64,000 bases of DNA. It comes from Madurella fahalii. Taxonomy: Eukaryota > Ascomycota > Sordariomycetes > Sordariales. The stretch covers positions 2,356,001-2,420,000 of the forward strand of contig CM056877.1 in NCBI GenBank assembly GCA_029876055.1. The letters are read 5' to 3'. The translations under genes and the position numbers were made by a program. The notes under the pieces were generated by a model. The model did no database searches. It was not told where the DNA came from and worked only from the letters and a program-made list of their open reading frames with translations. Shown here piece after piece: positions 11,333 through 21,747 of the stretch; the first letter of the stretch is position 1, and every line of letters begins with the position of its first letter.

Positions 11333-12245
11333 GTTGTTGCGTCTTGTGATCTCACGTTGGATTAGGGATACTAAAGTAGTAAGTCAGTCGTTGCACTCAA
11401 GATGGATCTTGAACGAGTACATCGGGACATGAACCAGCGTCAATTCCGCTTGCTACTAGGATGCTATATATGAATGTGATTTCCATGAACTGTTTGCGTC
11501 ATTTGGACTTTCGAGCGGCGTTGAGATCACCATGACGCTCACCTTAGAGCTTATAGCCTGCCGGTTGAAATATACCAGGGTTAGGGTTGATCGGTGCAAA
11601 CATGAGCCCGAGAGGCCGGCTTTAACAACGGCCCCCGAAATGAGTGTGGCCAGGGAAGCCGGGCTATTTTCATCGCCGCAGCTGAGGCTTCTTGGCAGTG
11701 GGGGCCACTGGAAAATCGGCACGGTTCAAGCAGCGTGCCTCGGGCTGTTACACAGGAACTTGTGCGTCCAAATTCCATGGTGTGAGGAGCGCAGTAGCAT
11801 TTTCTCTCGTCGAGAAAGCGGCGACACAGTGCCTACCATAGGTAGGTATGCAAGGCTGTCGTTTGCGGGTCTCGTGTTTGAACGACAGGAAATCCGTGTC
11901 CACTGGGTGGGCCACTCGGCGCGCTTCCCCTGGGTCCAGGCGCTGCACTATTGCATGATCGGGGCGGTGCTGTCTTCCTGGGTCTCATGTATGGGCCGTG
12001 TGCTAGGCAGCCCACCTTAGGCAGCCGGCCCCTTCGGCGCCACCAATACGCCCCCAACTTATAAGCTGCAAACCCCCCGCTCCACCGTCTCATTCATGTC
12101 TGGTTCATGCTTATAAGGCTTCGTGTACCAACGCCCAGTAATCAACTTCGAAGCATCACTTCTTTTCGCTCTTTGGTCGATTTTCCTTATCACATCTTTG
12201 ACTGTCTTTTTCATTTTTGTTGTGTGTTCTTTAGCTACCACTAAC
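11333..12245. other. Divergent intergenic region, dehydrogenase / six-helix membrane protein
   Basis: About 0.9 kb between two divergent start codons. It contains a telomere-like GGGTTAGGGTT at 11578-11588. The 120 nt before 12246 are T-rich, typical of a fungal leader. A 162-codon plus-strand frame (11532-12020) has no recognisable features and was not accepted. Confidence 0.5.
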
Positions 12246-13375
12246 ATGCTGACCACCGTTACGGTTGGCGGCGCGCTCGTCAAGCGCCTCGCTGATGGCG
12301 GCGGATCGACACCGGACTGGAGAATTCCCACAGTTGCATGGTACTTCGCCATCGGCGATGTTCTGCTCTTCTTACCAGTCTTGCTCATCGTGAGTGATAT
12401 TCTTAACTACCCCTCCGTCAACACGTCAACTTACACATCAACCCTCAGATCGGATACACGTTCAACCAAATCTACCCGGTGCTTGCCGCCGTCGAGGACC
12501 CCCTGCCGGCCTACGAGGCCGTCCCCATGAACGATGATGACACTCGCAAGGATGACAACGCTCCGGTCATCATCGCCCAGGAGGGCAAGCCCATCACCTC
12601 CTCGGTGCGCGCCACCAACCGCCTCCTGAGGTCGTTGGGCGGCTGGGCTTCCAACTTCCGCGGCTTCGGCTACATGCTGCTCGTCGGCTTCCTGACCCTC
12701 ACCACAGTCGCCATCTTTACGTTCATCCCGTTCCTGCCCTTGCGCGGCGCCCACCTGTTCGCGCTCATCGCTCTCGCCCCGGTGTCCACGACCTGGACGC
12801 ACGTCGTCATCACCCCGCCCAGCTCCAAGTCCTTCTTCAGCCGCATCCCGTCGGCCCGCAAGACGTACATCGCCACGGCCCTGCCCATCTTTGCCCTCTG
12901 GTCCGCCGCGCACCTGGCCGTCATCCTGCCCGCCCTCCTCGGCCGCCTCATCGGCTTCTCTGCGCTGGAACCGGGCTATGACAGCCAGCCGTCGGGCTCC
13001 GACTTGGGCAAAGCGCTCTGCGTCGGCGGCGTGTCGCTCGCGCTGCAGGCGCTGCTCGTGATCCCGGCCTTCACGGCGCTCACCCGTGTGCAGGCCTCGC
13101 TGCTGCCCGCCGACGAGGACACCATCGTGCCCTTCGACCGCTCCTTTGGCGGCCGCGTCGAGCCCGAAGTGGTGAGCGGCAAGGGGTTCGCCTCCATCTC
13201 GGCCGCCCTGCGTACCGTATCCTGCGCCAGCTGGATGCGCATCTACCTGCAGCGGGTCAAGCTCTTTGGCGTGGCCATGGGCGCCTACATGGTCATAGTC
13301 GCCGTTGTGGTTGCGCAGATGCTGATGATCCAAAGGATGTGCACTGGGGACGACGGCTCGTCAAAGTGCTCTTAG
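12246..13375 (+). CDS. Six-helix fungal membrane protein, function unknown
   Basis: Two exons (12246-12389, 12449-13375; intron 59 nt, GTGAGT...CTCAG) encode 356 residues. I count six hydrophobic segments: about residues 28-62 (possibly one long or kinked helix), 126-150, 152-175, 200-225, 250-275 and 325-350. A 60-residue hydrophilic loop after the first segment carries LPAY (residues 67-70), a possible WW-domain ligand, and many acidic residues (DDDTRKDD). I recognise the general look of a family common in filamentous ascomycetes but cannot assign a function. The translated exon 2 has strong GC-rich codon use matching its neighbours, and the spliced reading frame is clean, so this is a real gene. 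Confidence 0.82.
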
Positions 13376-14302
13376 ACACCTCCAAATTAACCCGCCAAAT
13401 GGGACTGGTACGAGCGGGAGGATTCTGGGGTTGGTGACCGGGTCGCTATGGAGTACTAAGTGTTGCCTTTTAATGGAGACGAGGGGTGGCTGCCTCGGAT
13501 ATTGCCGCCAACATATTTCGATATGCCGAAGGCGTTAGGCTGGGTGGGCACCATGGAGGGGAGGCGGTGGGGGGCCATACGTTTTCTAGGTTATTATGCG
13601 ACGGATACCATCTGCTTTTCTATGTAGCTCTCTATAGCACCTTTCAACAGATCTAGGATATCGGAGACGGATACCAGATTTATCGCCATTGACCCGTCCA
13701 AGCCAAGCCACGTCATCCAAACAAGGGAGTTGGATTGCTCTGTCTACTGTGGTATTCTCTTCGTCATCGACTCTAACTAACCCCCACCCCCCTAAGCCAT
13801 ATCGACAAACACAAGAACTCCCTCCCCTTCCAGTTCTCCATTTTTATGCAAGGCCGCCATAATCTCATCCACGCATCACGTCCGTCCATCACACCATATC
13901 GTCCAATATAGCCCAGCCAAACCCGCCACAGTTGAAGAAGAATGGAAACCAGCTGCTGATGCTGTATGGCTTCCTCCCCATCCGGGCCGGCCGCTTCCGT
14001 CCCATGCTCCTCAGCTGAACCCCTTGATTGCCTGTGACAATGGGCAAGAAAAACGCGGAGGAAAGAGAGAGAGGGAGCAATGATCCCCAACATCTCCCAG
14101 ACCAAAGCATTGCCACCCAGTATTCGCTCTCCTCGCTTGACCGGTCTCTTGACATGTCCCATCCCATCATCGGCCAATAAAATCAACCAGATTCAGTTAG
14201 CCAGTCAGTCAGTCAGAATCAACCGAATCAACCAAGTGAACATGAACAAGCCAGGGCACAAAGATGACAAAGATGACATCCTCCTCCAGACAACCCGCCA
14301 CT
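13376..14302. other. Convergent 3' region, membrane protein / kinesin-1
   Basis: Tail-to-tail gap of 0.9 kb. Minus-strand frames (for example 13773-14186) show no domain. Nothing else is seen apart from a short CAGT repeat near 14200-14215. Confidence 0.5.
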
Positions 14303-17242
14303 CTACGACTTCTGGAAGAACCAGCTCGACCTCTTATTCTCGGGCGGGCTCTGCAGGCTGGCAACGGTGGGGTGGGAAGAAGTCGCCTCGCCGCCTCCAC
14401 GAAGCGGCTTGGCAATGCGGCTGCCAATGTTAAAACCTCCAATGCCAGTGGGCGAGTTGAGGCCGCGCGTGCTGCCAGCTTTTGCCGCCTCGAGGCGATC
14501 CTTGACGGCCGCGAGCTGGACTTCGAACCTGTGGCACGATGGCGGGACAGCGTTAGCGCAGGAACCGGGAGACTCACATAGGGATCAGGGGATGGGTGCG
14601 AAAACGGGGGTCGAAGGGAACGGAACGTACTTGTGGTTGGCCTGCGCCATCTTCTCCTGGCTCTCCTGTAGGAGGCTCTCCAAACTCTGGATGCGCTCGT
14701 TGCGCGCAATCAGCTTGCGCTCCGCGATGGCGACCTCCTTCTTGAGCGCCGAGTTCTGCTCCACCAGCTGCCGCTGCACCTGCGTCAGCTGCTCGAGGTT
14801 GCGCTCGAGGAAGGCCATCTTCTTCTGCTGCGCGCGGTTGTTACTGCTGCGGAGCACATTGTTGTACTGCTCCCGCGTCTCGTCGAGCGAGATTTCGAGC
14901 TCCACTACCCGCTCACACCGGTTCTGCAGGTCGCGCATCAGGCTCTTCTTCATGACGTCAAACTCGGCCAGCTGCTGCTGTACCGTCTTGCCGTTTGCCA
15001 TCGGCACCGCCCCGTTAGACTTGACGCGGCGCTGTAGGTCGTCGACAAGCGCCTTGAGCCGCTCGTTCTCGGACGACCGGAGGGCGAGGTCGGCCTTGAG
15101 GCCCTCGACAAGCTCTACCTGCGTATTTGTCTTGTCCGACAGCGTCTTGGCCAGAAGGCCCTTGACCTCTTCCTTGTCCGCCTCGTCTAGGTTGCGCGAG
15201 AGGATATCCTCGTGCTCTAGCTGGAGCGCTTCTAGCCGCGCTTCGAGTTCTGCTCGCTTGCGCGCCTCTGCCTCGCTCGATGCCGTGGTGAATGCGGAAA
15301 GCTCGGCCTGGCGCACGAAGCCCTGTATCTCGAGCAGCCTCTCCTTCAGTGCCTTGAGATCGTCTGGCGGGATGGGATCGCCGGTAGAGCTGAGTTCGTA
15401 CAAGGCATCTAGTTGCGCGATCGCGTCGGCGACCGCCCTCTCGTTGTCGCTAAACACATCCGCGCTGAGGTCAAATCCGGCCATCATCTTGGCCATCTTC
15501 TCCGCTTTCTTCTTTTCCTTCTCGTCTAGAACGGCGCTGGTCTCCTTGGCACTCATCTTCATGTCGAGCATCTGCTGCTTGAGCTCATCAAGTTCTGCCG
15601 TGAGCTCCGAGTTCGCATCCTTCAAACCGTCCATAGTAATCTGCGCCTCCTTGTTCTCGAATGCTAGCCTCTCCAGCTGCATCTTGAACTCGTTGGATTC
15701 GCTGACGAGCTTCTCATTGTCTTTTCCGAGTTTGGCGTCGTGCTCCTTGAGGACGGCGAGCTCCTCTTTTGTCTCGCGCAGCTGTCTCTCGATGTTGGCG
15801 GCTTGCGATTCTTTCTCGGCAAGCTGGTCCTGGAGCTCGTTCTCGCGGCGCAAGAATTCCTCCCGTTCATCCTTATCCAGCGGTAGGCTGGGTGTTCCGG
15901 CCCTCTCCGAAATAGCTGGCGTCTCCGCCCCGGCCCTATCAGGCAGTAGCCGGGATGGTGTCGAGGGCCGGGCCGGCCTTGATTCCGCTTTTGCCCCCGA
16001 CACGCCATCTGCTGAAAGGGGCGGCACCCATTTTTCCTTGGGCACGGATTCTCCGGCACGCCATAACTGCACCTCGCCCTCCAGGTTGACAATGTAGTTT
16101 TCAAAAGTGGTGATTTGCGTCTTGGCCTTGGCGAGCATCGACTTGAGCTCTGCAGGACTGAGTTCGGCATTGACCTTGGCCTTATTCTTGATAGACTTTG
16201 CTCGCATACCGAAGCGCAGCGTGCTGAGCGTCTCGGCATCGTTATAGCTGCTGGGGGAACAGTTGATGATGAGAGTTGTGCGGCTGTTGCCGCCCAGAGA
16301 TTCCTGCAGGATACGGGTGAGTTTCGAGTCCCGGTAGGGGATGTGCGACGATTTCCCATCTGTGAGCGCGTTGATGACCATGCCCAGGGCGCTCAAACTC
16401 TTGTTGATCTTCTTCGCCTCCTCGAGCGTCTGCCCGCTGGCGCCCGTCTTGCCAACCTTCTCGCTACCCGCCAAGTCCACCAGGAATAGTTGACCGCTCT
16501 TCGCCGAGCCCGTCTCCACGTTCTTCTGGGTGATGGTGATGACGAATATCGAGTGCGATCGCGAAGATTCCTGGTTCATGTTGGTCGCGGCGACCGCTCT
16601 CGCGTTGCCACCTCTCCGCATCACCTCGAACACTTCTTGGACGCTCGAGACATAGATCTCGAGTAGGCCCTTGACGTAGACGCCGCGGTTCTTCTCCTCG
16701 TGGACCGGTAGGTTGTCATTCTGGGGCGCCAAAAGATCGCGAATCCTCTCCATGTAAATCTCCATGTAGCTGACTCGGACCGTGTACTCGATGTTCGCCG
16801 CGCTAGACAGGATATTCGTGAAAATCTGCTCGACTATTCTCGGGATGACACCCCTGCCCTCCTCGTCGTCTATGCTCGTGCCCATCATGGTATACGACTT
16901 TCCCGCGCCCGTTTGGCCGTAGGCGAAGACGGTGCCATTGTAGCCGTTGAGAATGTCGTCGACGGTTGACTTGATAGAGAAATCGAAGATATCGGACTGC
17001 TTGCATGACATATCGAACACCCGGTCAAAGGTGAAAGTGCCTTGGGCTTCTTTGGACTGCAGTGCGGCATCAGCAGGCCGCCCCGCCTATGCAGGCGCCG
17101 CGGGACATTCGGGACTACTCACATCAACTGTGCACGTATCCTGGCCATCGAACCTGACAATGGGCTGGCCGCCCGACTCGATCTCGATCCGGTTTTGAGG
17201 GCGAAATCGAGCCACAACCTTGATGCTATTTGCGTTGGACAT
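14303..17242 (-). CDS. kin-1: Kinesin-1 heavy chain (conventional kinesin)
   Basis: Three exons (17242-17123, 17056-14631, 14528-14303) encode 923 residues, matching fungal conventional kinesin (about 930). The motor domain (about 1-330) has the P-loop GQTGAGKSYT, switch I NQESSRSHSIF, switch II LFLVDLAGSEK and the microtubule-binding HIPYRDSKLTRIL. A neck and a long coiled coil with hinge segments follow. The last exon supplies the conserved fungal tail FEVQLAAVKDRLEAAKAG plus GSRIAKPLRGGG, the region linked to cargo binding and autoinhibition in NKin. Start Met 17242 begins MSNANSIKVVARFRPQN. The protein drives plus-end transport of vesicles and membrane recycling to hyphal tips. A long CT/CA repeat lies about 90 nt upstream of the start. 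Confidence 0.97.
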
Positions 17243-17327
17243 GATGGCAATCCGCTTCCCGCGCTCCCGAGAAGCGCACACTCATGAAGGAAAGACCTGC
17301 GCGGAGAGCGGAGCGCGATGTCGGCGC

Positions 17328-17329
<2 letters not shown>

Positions 17330-17424
<95 letters not shown>

Positions 17425-17431
17425 TGTGTGT
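17330..17431. repeat. Compound (GA)n-(GT)n microsatellite upstream of kinesin-1
   Basis: An uninterrupted GA/AG run of about 63 nt (17330-17392) passes directly into a GT run (17392-17431) broken once by TTT. On the kinesin sense strand this is (CA)n then (CT)n, ending about 88 nt before the start codon, so it lies in the 5' leader or core promoter. Confidence 0.95.
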
Positions 17432-18471
17432 CTGGCCGCAACGGGTCTGACTCCTCTGCAACGGGGGAGCGTGTGTGGTCGTGCGTATTGTCCCGCCGGG
17501 ACGGGCGAATGACGGGAACTAAAGTGCGATCCGACAGCGTCGCACCGCGCTGTACTGTTTGACCGTGTCACGGCAGAAACTTTGTGGCAGGTTGGATGCT
17601 GAAACGGGGGTATCGAAAGGCAGACACTGAATCCAAGTTCTAGAAGAACGTTAGGACCAGGTGGGGTCCTGAGGCGGTGTCAGGGGTAGGAGGAGAGTGT
17701 TACGAAAAGGCCGAAGCGATGCGCCGTGGGTGTGGGTTATGGTTTGTTTTTTTTTTCCTTAACGACTGGGTGCCATTTGGCGGCTGGGTCAGGGAGGAAT
17801 GACGCGCTGGTTCGCGCTGTAATCAGTCCCGGTGGGCGGGTGTTTCATGGGCAATGCATGCCTGGCTTGGCCCCTGCTCTGCCGGCCGTTAAGTAGCAGA
17901 CAGCGGGCAGCATTACACCTAACAGCCCAGGCACAGGGGTTAAAGAGTGAAATTTACAGCAGATTAGCCACTTCATGCGGTGGAGATGCAACACACTACC
18001 CGATTGTGCCGCGCCCCCGAAGTGCAGACGAACTACATCATAAGGTGGTTAACACCGCAAGGAGCGTGGCTCGTGGCACCGAGTGAACAAATACATCTTG
18101 CAAGTCGACGCGACGCAGAACTACCTACACAAGTGTATACATCTGCCTAGGCGATTTCATCGGCTGGTATGACCTGCAATGACGACGGGCCTGAACTCCA
18201 ACCCCATCCCCGCCCTCGCTCCCCCTTGCTTCTCGAATCCCAACTCGCTACGAGCAGAGGCCATCGCGAACCGGACGAGAATTATCCTTCCAACGCCTAA
18301 ATAAAAGAGCGCCTTCCGAATGCTATACGAAACTGGTCAAAAACACCAGAACTCCTTGAGAGGTGGGTGGGGTGCCCCTCTCATGCTTTGTGGATCCCGC
18401 CGTCGCTTTCACCAATATTAAGCTTACCACTGCCAACAAACACGCTCGTCACGGCTGGTGGTGGCGCCCCG
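17432..18471. other. Gene-free stretch, kinesin-1 promoter and RAD6 3' region
   Basis: About 1.0 kb. It must contain the kinesin-1 promoter on the left and the RAD6 3' end on the right. A T-run sits near 17747-17757. No coding frame is supported. Confidence 0.5.
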
Positions 18472-19123
18472 TCAATCTTCCCAGCTCTTCTCCACCGTCT
18501 CCCTCACTCTCTTTGTATACTCCTTTCGGTTGTCCTTGTATAGGTTGGAAGCCTCAACGTTGGCCGGCGACCCGGTGTTTGGGTCGTTAAGTAAACTGCA
18601 GAGTAGGGCGTTGTCAGCGAGGAATATCTCGAGGGCCGTGCCAAAAATTCAGCGAGCAAGCCACCTACCTCTGGATGCTGGTAAGCACAGCTGCCACATC
18701 GTACGTCGGACTCCAACGATTCTGAAGAATGTCGAGGCAGAGTTCGCCTGTGGCGTAGACGTTTGGGTGGAACATTTGGCTGATAAACTTGACCGACGGC
18801 GGCTTATTGGGATACTGTTCCTCGAAGTGCATCACCAGTCTAAAAGTCCCATCCTCGAATGGCGTATCGGCAGGACCGATGATGACGGCGTTCCTGATGA
18901 TGGCGAGTTAGCCGCTGCCAGTGGCGGGCCGATCTCGGGATTAGAGCCTTTACCAAGTCATGACATTATCGGGTACGGGCGACGCAGAGACACCGGCGGG
19001 CGGATCGGTCTGCATGCGCTACAGCGAGTGTGTTAACATCGCGAATGCTCCAGAGTGCAGCTATGTGGCAACGTCTCGCACCTTGAAGTCTCGCATGAGG
19101 CGGCGACGGGCAGCGGTCGACAT
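18472..19123 (-). CDS. rad6: Rad6/Ubc2 ubiquitin-conjugating enzyme E2
   Basis: Four exons (19123-19082, 19018-18954, 18893-18669, 18595-18472) with introns of 63, 60 and 73 nt give 151 residues, exactly the family length in filamentous ascomycetes. The protein starts MSTAARRRLMRDFKRMQTDP and carries the UBC fold with the active cysteine in GELCLDILQNRWSP. It ends RETVEKSWED, without the long acidic tail of yeast Rad6. With Bre1 it monoubiquitinates histone H2B and with Rad18 it modifies PCNA in post-replication repair; the same E2 also serves the N-degron pathway. Exon 1 has only 14 codons, so the coding frame is broken up and easily missed without splicing. Confidence 0.97.
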
Positions 19124-19914
19124 CGTGCCAGACGACGAGGCGGGGCGATAGTGGTTGACGCGGTCTGAGAAGAGCTGCAGGTAAATCAATAAGGCGCGAT
19201 GCGATGGTTGTTGGCAAGACACCAAGTGTTGACGTTGGCGCGTGATGATGATTGCGGAGTGAGACCGGCACCGGGCGATTCGAGTCGAGCGACGGATGCT
19301 TGGTAGGAACCGGGAAGTTGCCGTTGCACTTGTCAGATCGGCGGTTATTGAATAATCGAGGAAGCACGAACCAATCAGAAGCGGGACATAACACAGACAA
19401 TGCACAATATGGGGTACTGCTACCGTTGCCACTAAATCGGCGGTCGATCCGGCGTTTCTCCTTCAATTTTGCTGAATGATAATCGCCAACGGCCGCATAG
19501 AAGACCAGCCGACACAGTAAGTGGTGCACGCCGGCAGATGAAGTACAGGGCAATTCTTTGTCCTCGTTCTTTCTTCCTCCTTCACGTCCACCCTGAAGCG
19601 GATTCCCTGTTGCAGAAGCTCACTAAGCTTTCCGGGGTGCCGAGGTGGCGGGGCTCCTCTGCCCCGGTTGATTACCTACTCTCCACAATTCGCCCGCCCT
19701 TCGCCCCCGTCAGTCCGTCACAAGCCGAGCTGTTCGGCTGTAACCGTCTTTAAAGAAGCTGGCCCTCGGAAGGGCGACCGGCCTTAGCCATGGCTTGCTT
19801 CGACCAGCCCACGCCCTCCCTCCTGTGCCTTGTGTCGCTTGCCAGTGCTTCAGCTTTCGTCGCGCCCTGCATCGTATTCCCATTTCTTCTCAGCTGCCTG
19901 CGCAACCGGTAGTG
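19124..19914. other. Divergent intergenic region RAD6 / acetyl-CoA acetyltransferase
   Basis: The 791 nt between the two start codons hold both promoters. From about 19660 it becomes pyrimidine-rich toward the thiolase. It includes the upstream ORF at 19790-19912 described separately. A 195-codon minus-strand frame here overlaps RAD6 exon 1 out of frame and was rejected. Confidence 0.55.
19790..19912 (+). promoter_or_regulatory. Upstream ORF ending 2 nt before the thiolase start codon
   Basis: ATG at 19790 opens a 40-codon frame that ends with TAG at 19910-19912. The thiolase ATG follows at 19915, giving TAGTGATG. It is in a different frame from the thiolase. If the transcript begins upstream of 19790, ribosomes would meet this frame first. 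The transcription start is not known, so a regulatory role is inferred. Confidence 0.4.
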
Positions 19915-21315
19915 ATGGCGGGGCAGGTTAGAAGCGCGCTGCGCGTGGCACCCCAGCTCAGATACGGCTCGGCTCGGCTGTTCTCGTCACAAGCCTGCCT
20001 CCGGCAAGAGATTCGGGACGCCTATATCCTGAGCGCTGCCAGGACACCAACGGCCAAGGTATGTGATTTATCCCAAGCACTCTAGCGTGACACATGCAGG
20101 CCCCCTAACGTGTCTAGTTTAATGGCTCATACGTCAACGTCACCGGCCCCCAACTCGGTGCTGTCGCCATCAAGTCGGCCCTCGAGAAGTCCAAGGTGCC
20201 CGTTTCTAAAATTACCGATGTGTACATGGGGAATGTCCTTCAAGGCTCGGTCGGGCAGGCCCCGGCGCGCCAAGCATCCATATTCGCCGGCCTCCCCCCG
20301 TCGGTCGAAGCCATCACCATCAACAAAGTGTGCGCGTCCGGGCTGAAGGCAGTGACGTTCGCGGCGCAAAATATCCAATTAGGTCTGTCGGAGGCTCAGA
20401 TCGCCGGCGGCTTCGAGAACATGTCGAGGGTGCCGTACTACGTGCCCCGCGCTAGCGGCATGCCCGCCTTCGGCCACGTGAAGATGGAGGATGGGCTCAT
20501 CAAGGACGGCCTGACCGATGTCTACGACCAGTTCCACATGGGCAATTGCGCCGAGAACACGGTCAAGAAGTACGGAATTACGAGGGAAGAGCAAGACCAG
20601 TACGCCATCCGGTCCTACGAGCGGGCGCAGGCGGCCTGGAAGGCCAACGCTTTTGCCGACGAGATCGCCCCGGTCACGGTGAAGGGGAGGAAGGGCGATA
20701 CGGTCATCACTACAGACGAAGGATATCTTGATATCAAACTTGACAAGGTCCCCACCCTGAAGCCGGCATTCGTCCGCGACGGCACCGGTACTGTGACGGC
20801 GGCGAACTCGTCCACGCTCAATGACGGTGCGAGCGCACTCGTTCTGGGTAGCAAGACGGTCGCGCAAGAGTATGGCGCCGGCTCGAGAGTTCTCGCGCGC
20901 ATCTGCAGCTCCGCCGACGCCGCCGTGGACCCGATCGACTTCCCGATCGCCCCGGCAAAGGCGGTGCCCATTGCCCTGGAACGGGCAGGCATCACCAAGG
21001 AACAGGTGGCCATCTGGGAGTTCAACGAGGCCTTTGCCGCCGTCATCAAGGCGAACGAGAAGGTAAGGACACCCATCCGTTTCCCCAGATGCGGACCGGA
21101 CACTAACCGCTGAGCAGATTCTGGGGCTGGAAAATGCGAAGGTTAACCCTCTTGGCGGCGCGATCGCGCTGGGCCATGCCCTCGGCAGCTCGGGATCCCG
21201 GATCCTCGTGACACTGCTCCATCAGCTGAAGCCCGGAGAGTACGGTGTTGCGGCCATCTGCAATGGTGGAGGCGCAGCATCAGCGATGGTCGTGCAGAGG
21301 ATTGAGTCTGTGTAA
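19915..21315 (+). CDS. erg10: Acetyl-CoA C-acetyltransferase (thiolase), mitochondrial type
   Basis: Three exons (19915-20058, 20118-21062, 21118-21315) encode 428 residues. The enzyme condenses two acetyl-CoA into acetoacetyl-CoA, the entry to sterol synthesis, or runs in reverse in ketone and isoleucine breakdown. Conserved sites are visible: the nucleophilic Cys in NKVCASGLKA, His in GGAIALGHALGSSGSR and the second Cys in AICNGGGAAS. The first 35 residues are rich in Arg, Ser and Ala with no acidic residue (RSALRVAPQLRYGSARLFSS), a good mitochondrial presequence, so this is probably the ACAT1-like organelle form. Assignment of the ERG10 symbol is therefore loose. AATAAA at 21323-21328 follows the stop. 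Confidence 0.94.
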
Positions 21316-21747
21316 TTGTTGGAATAAACAATGTAGTGGGATTTCAGTTATGATCGCCGCAAAGTAAATGTGTGAACGGGTTCGGGAGTGGTTTCTTTGG
21401 TTTTCCAGCATTGCTGCACGGGGTTAGGGTTGTACGAATGGTTTGAAAGCCTTAGAATTGGTTCTACCTCACTGAACTCCATTTCCTTCAATGGAAACCA
21501 GCGAAATGCAACAAATAAACCACGACGGCCACAAAGTGTAAAGGGTACTTGTAACACTCCATCCTCAACTCTTCCCGTCAGATCTCCATTTTCTGGAACC
21601 CGCCACGCCGCTTTTCTTACCAACGTTACGAAAATGCAGTGATTAACTGTTGGTTCGCATCGCGTGTCTGAAATCGCGTCCATCCCGCTCTCATACGGAC
21701 GCTCACCAGCCAATCCAACCCGAAACGGCGCGTCGCCGGCCACGACA
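21316..21747. other. Short intergenic region, thiolase to PCI protein
   Basis: 432 nt containing the thiolase 3' end and the PCI-gene promoter. A telomere-like GGGTTAGGGTT occurs at 21421-21431. No coding frame is seen. Confidence 0.5.

Noticed and set aside
11532..12020. 162-codon plus-strand frame between the dehydrogenase and the membrane protein
   Set aside because: No domain and irregular composition; lies in a divergent promoter region.
12431..13333. 300-codon minus-strand frame
   Set aside because: Antisense to the six-helix membrane protein, with His/Gly/Asp/Arg composition typical of a GC-rich shadow frame.
14367..16097. 576-codon plus-strand frame
   Set aside because: It is antisense to the kinesin-1 coiled coil and Ser/Leu/Phe-rich, as expected when reading the complement of Glu/Lys/Leu codons; it has no domain.
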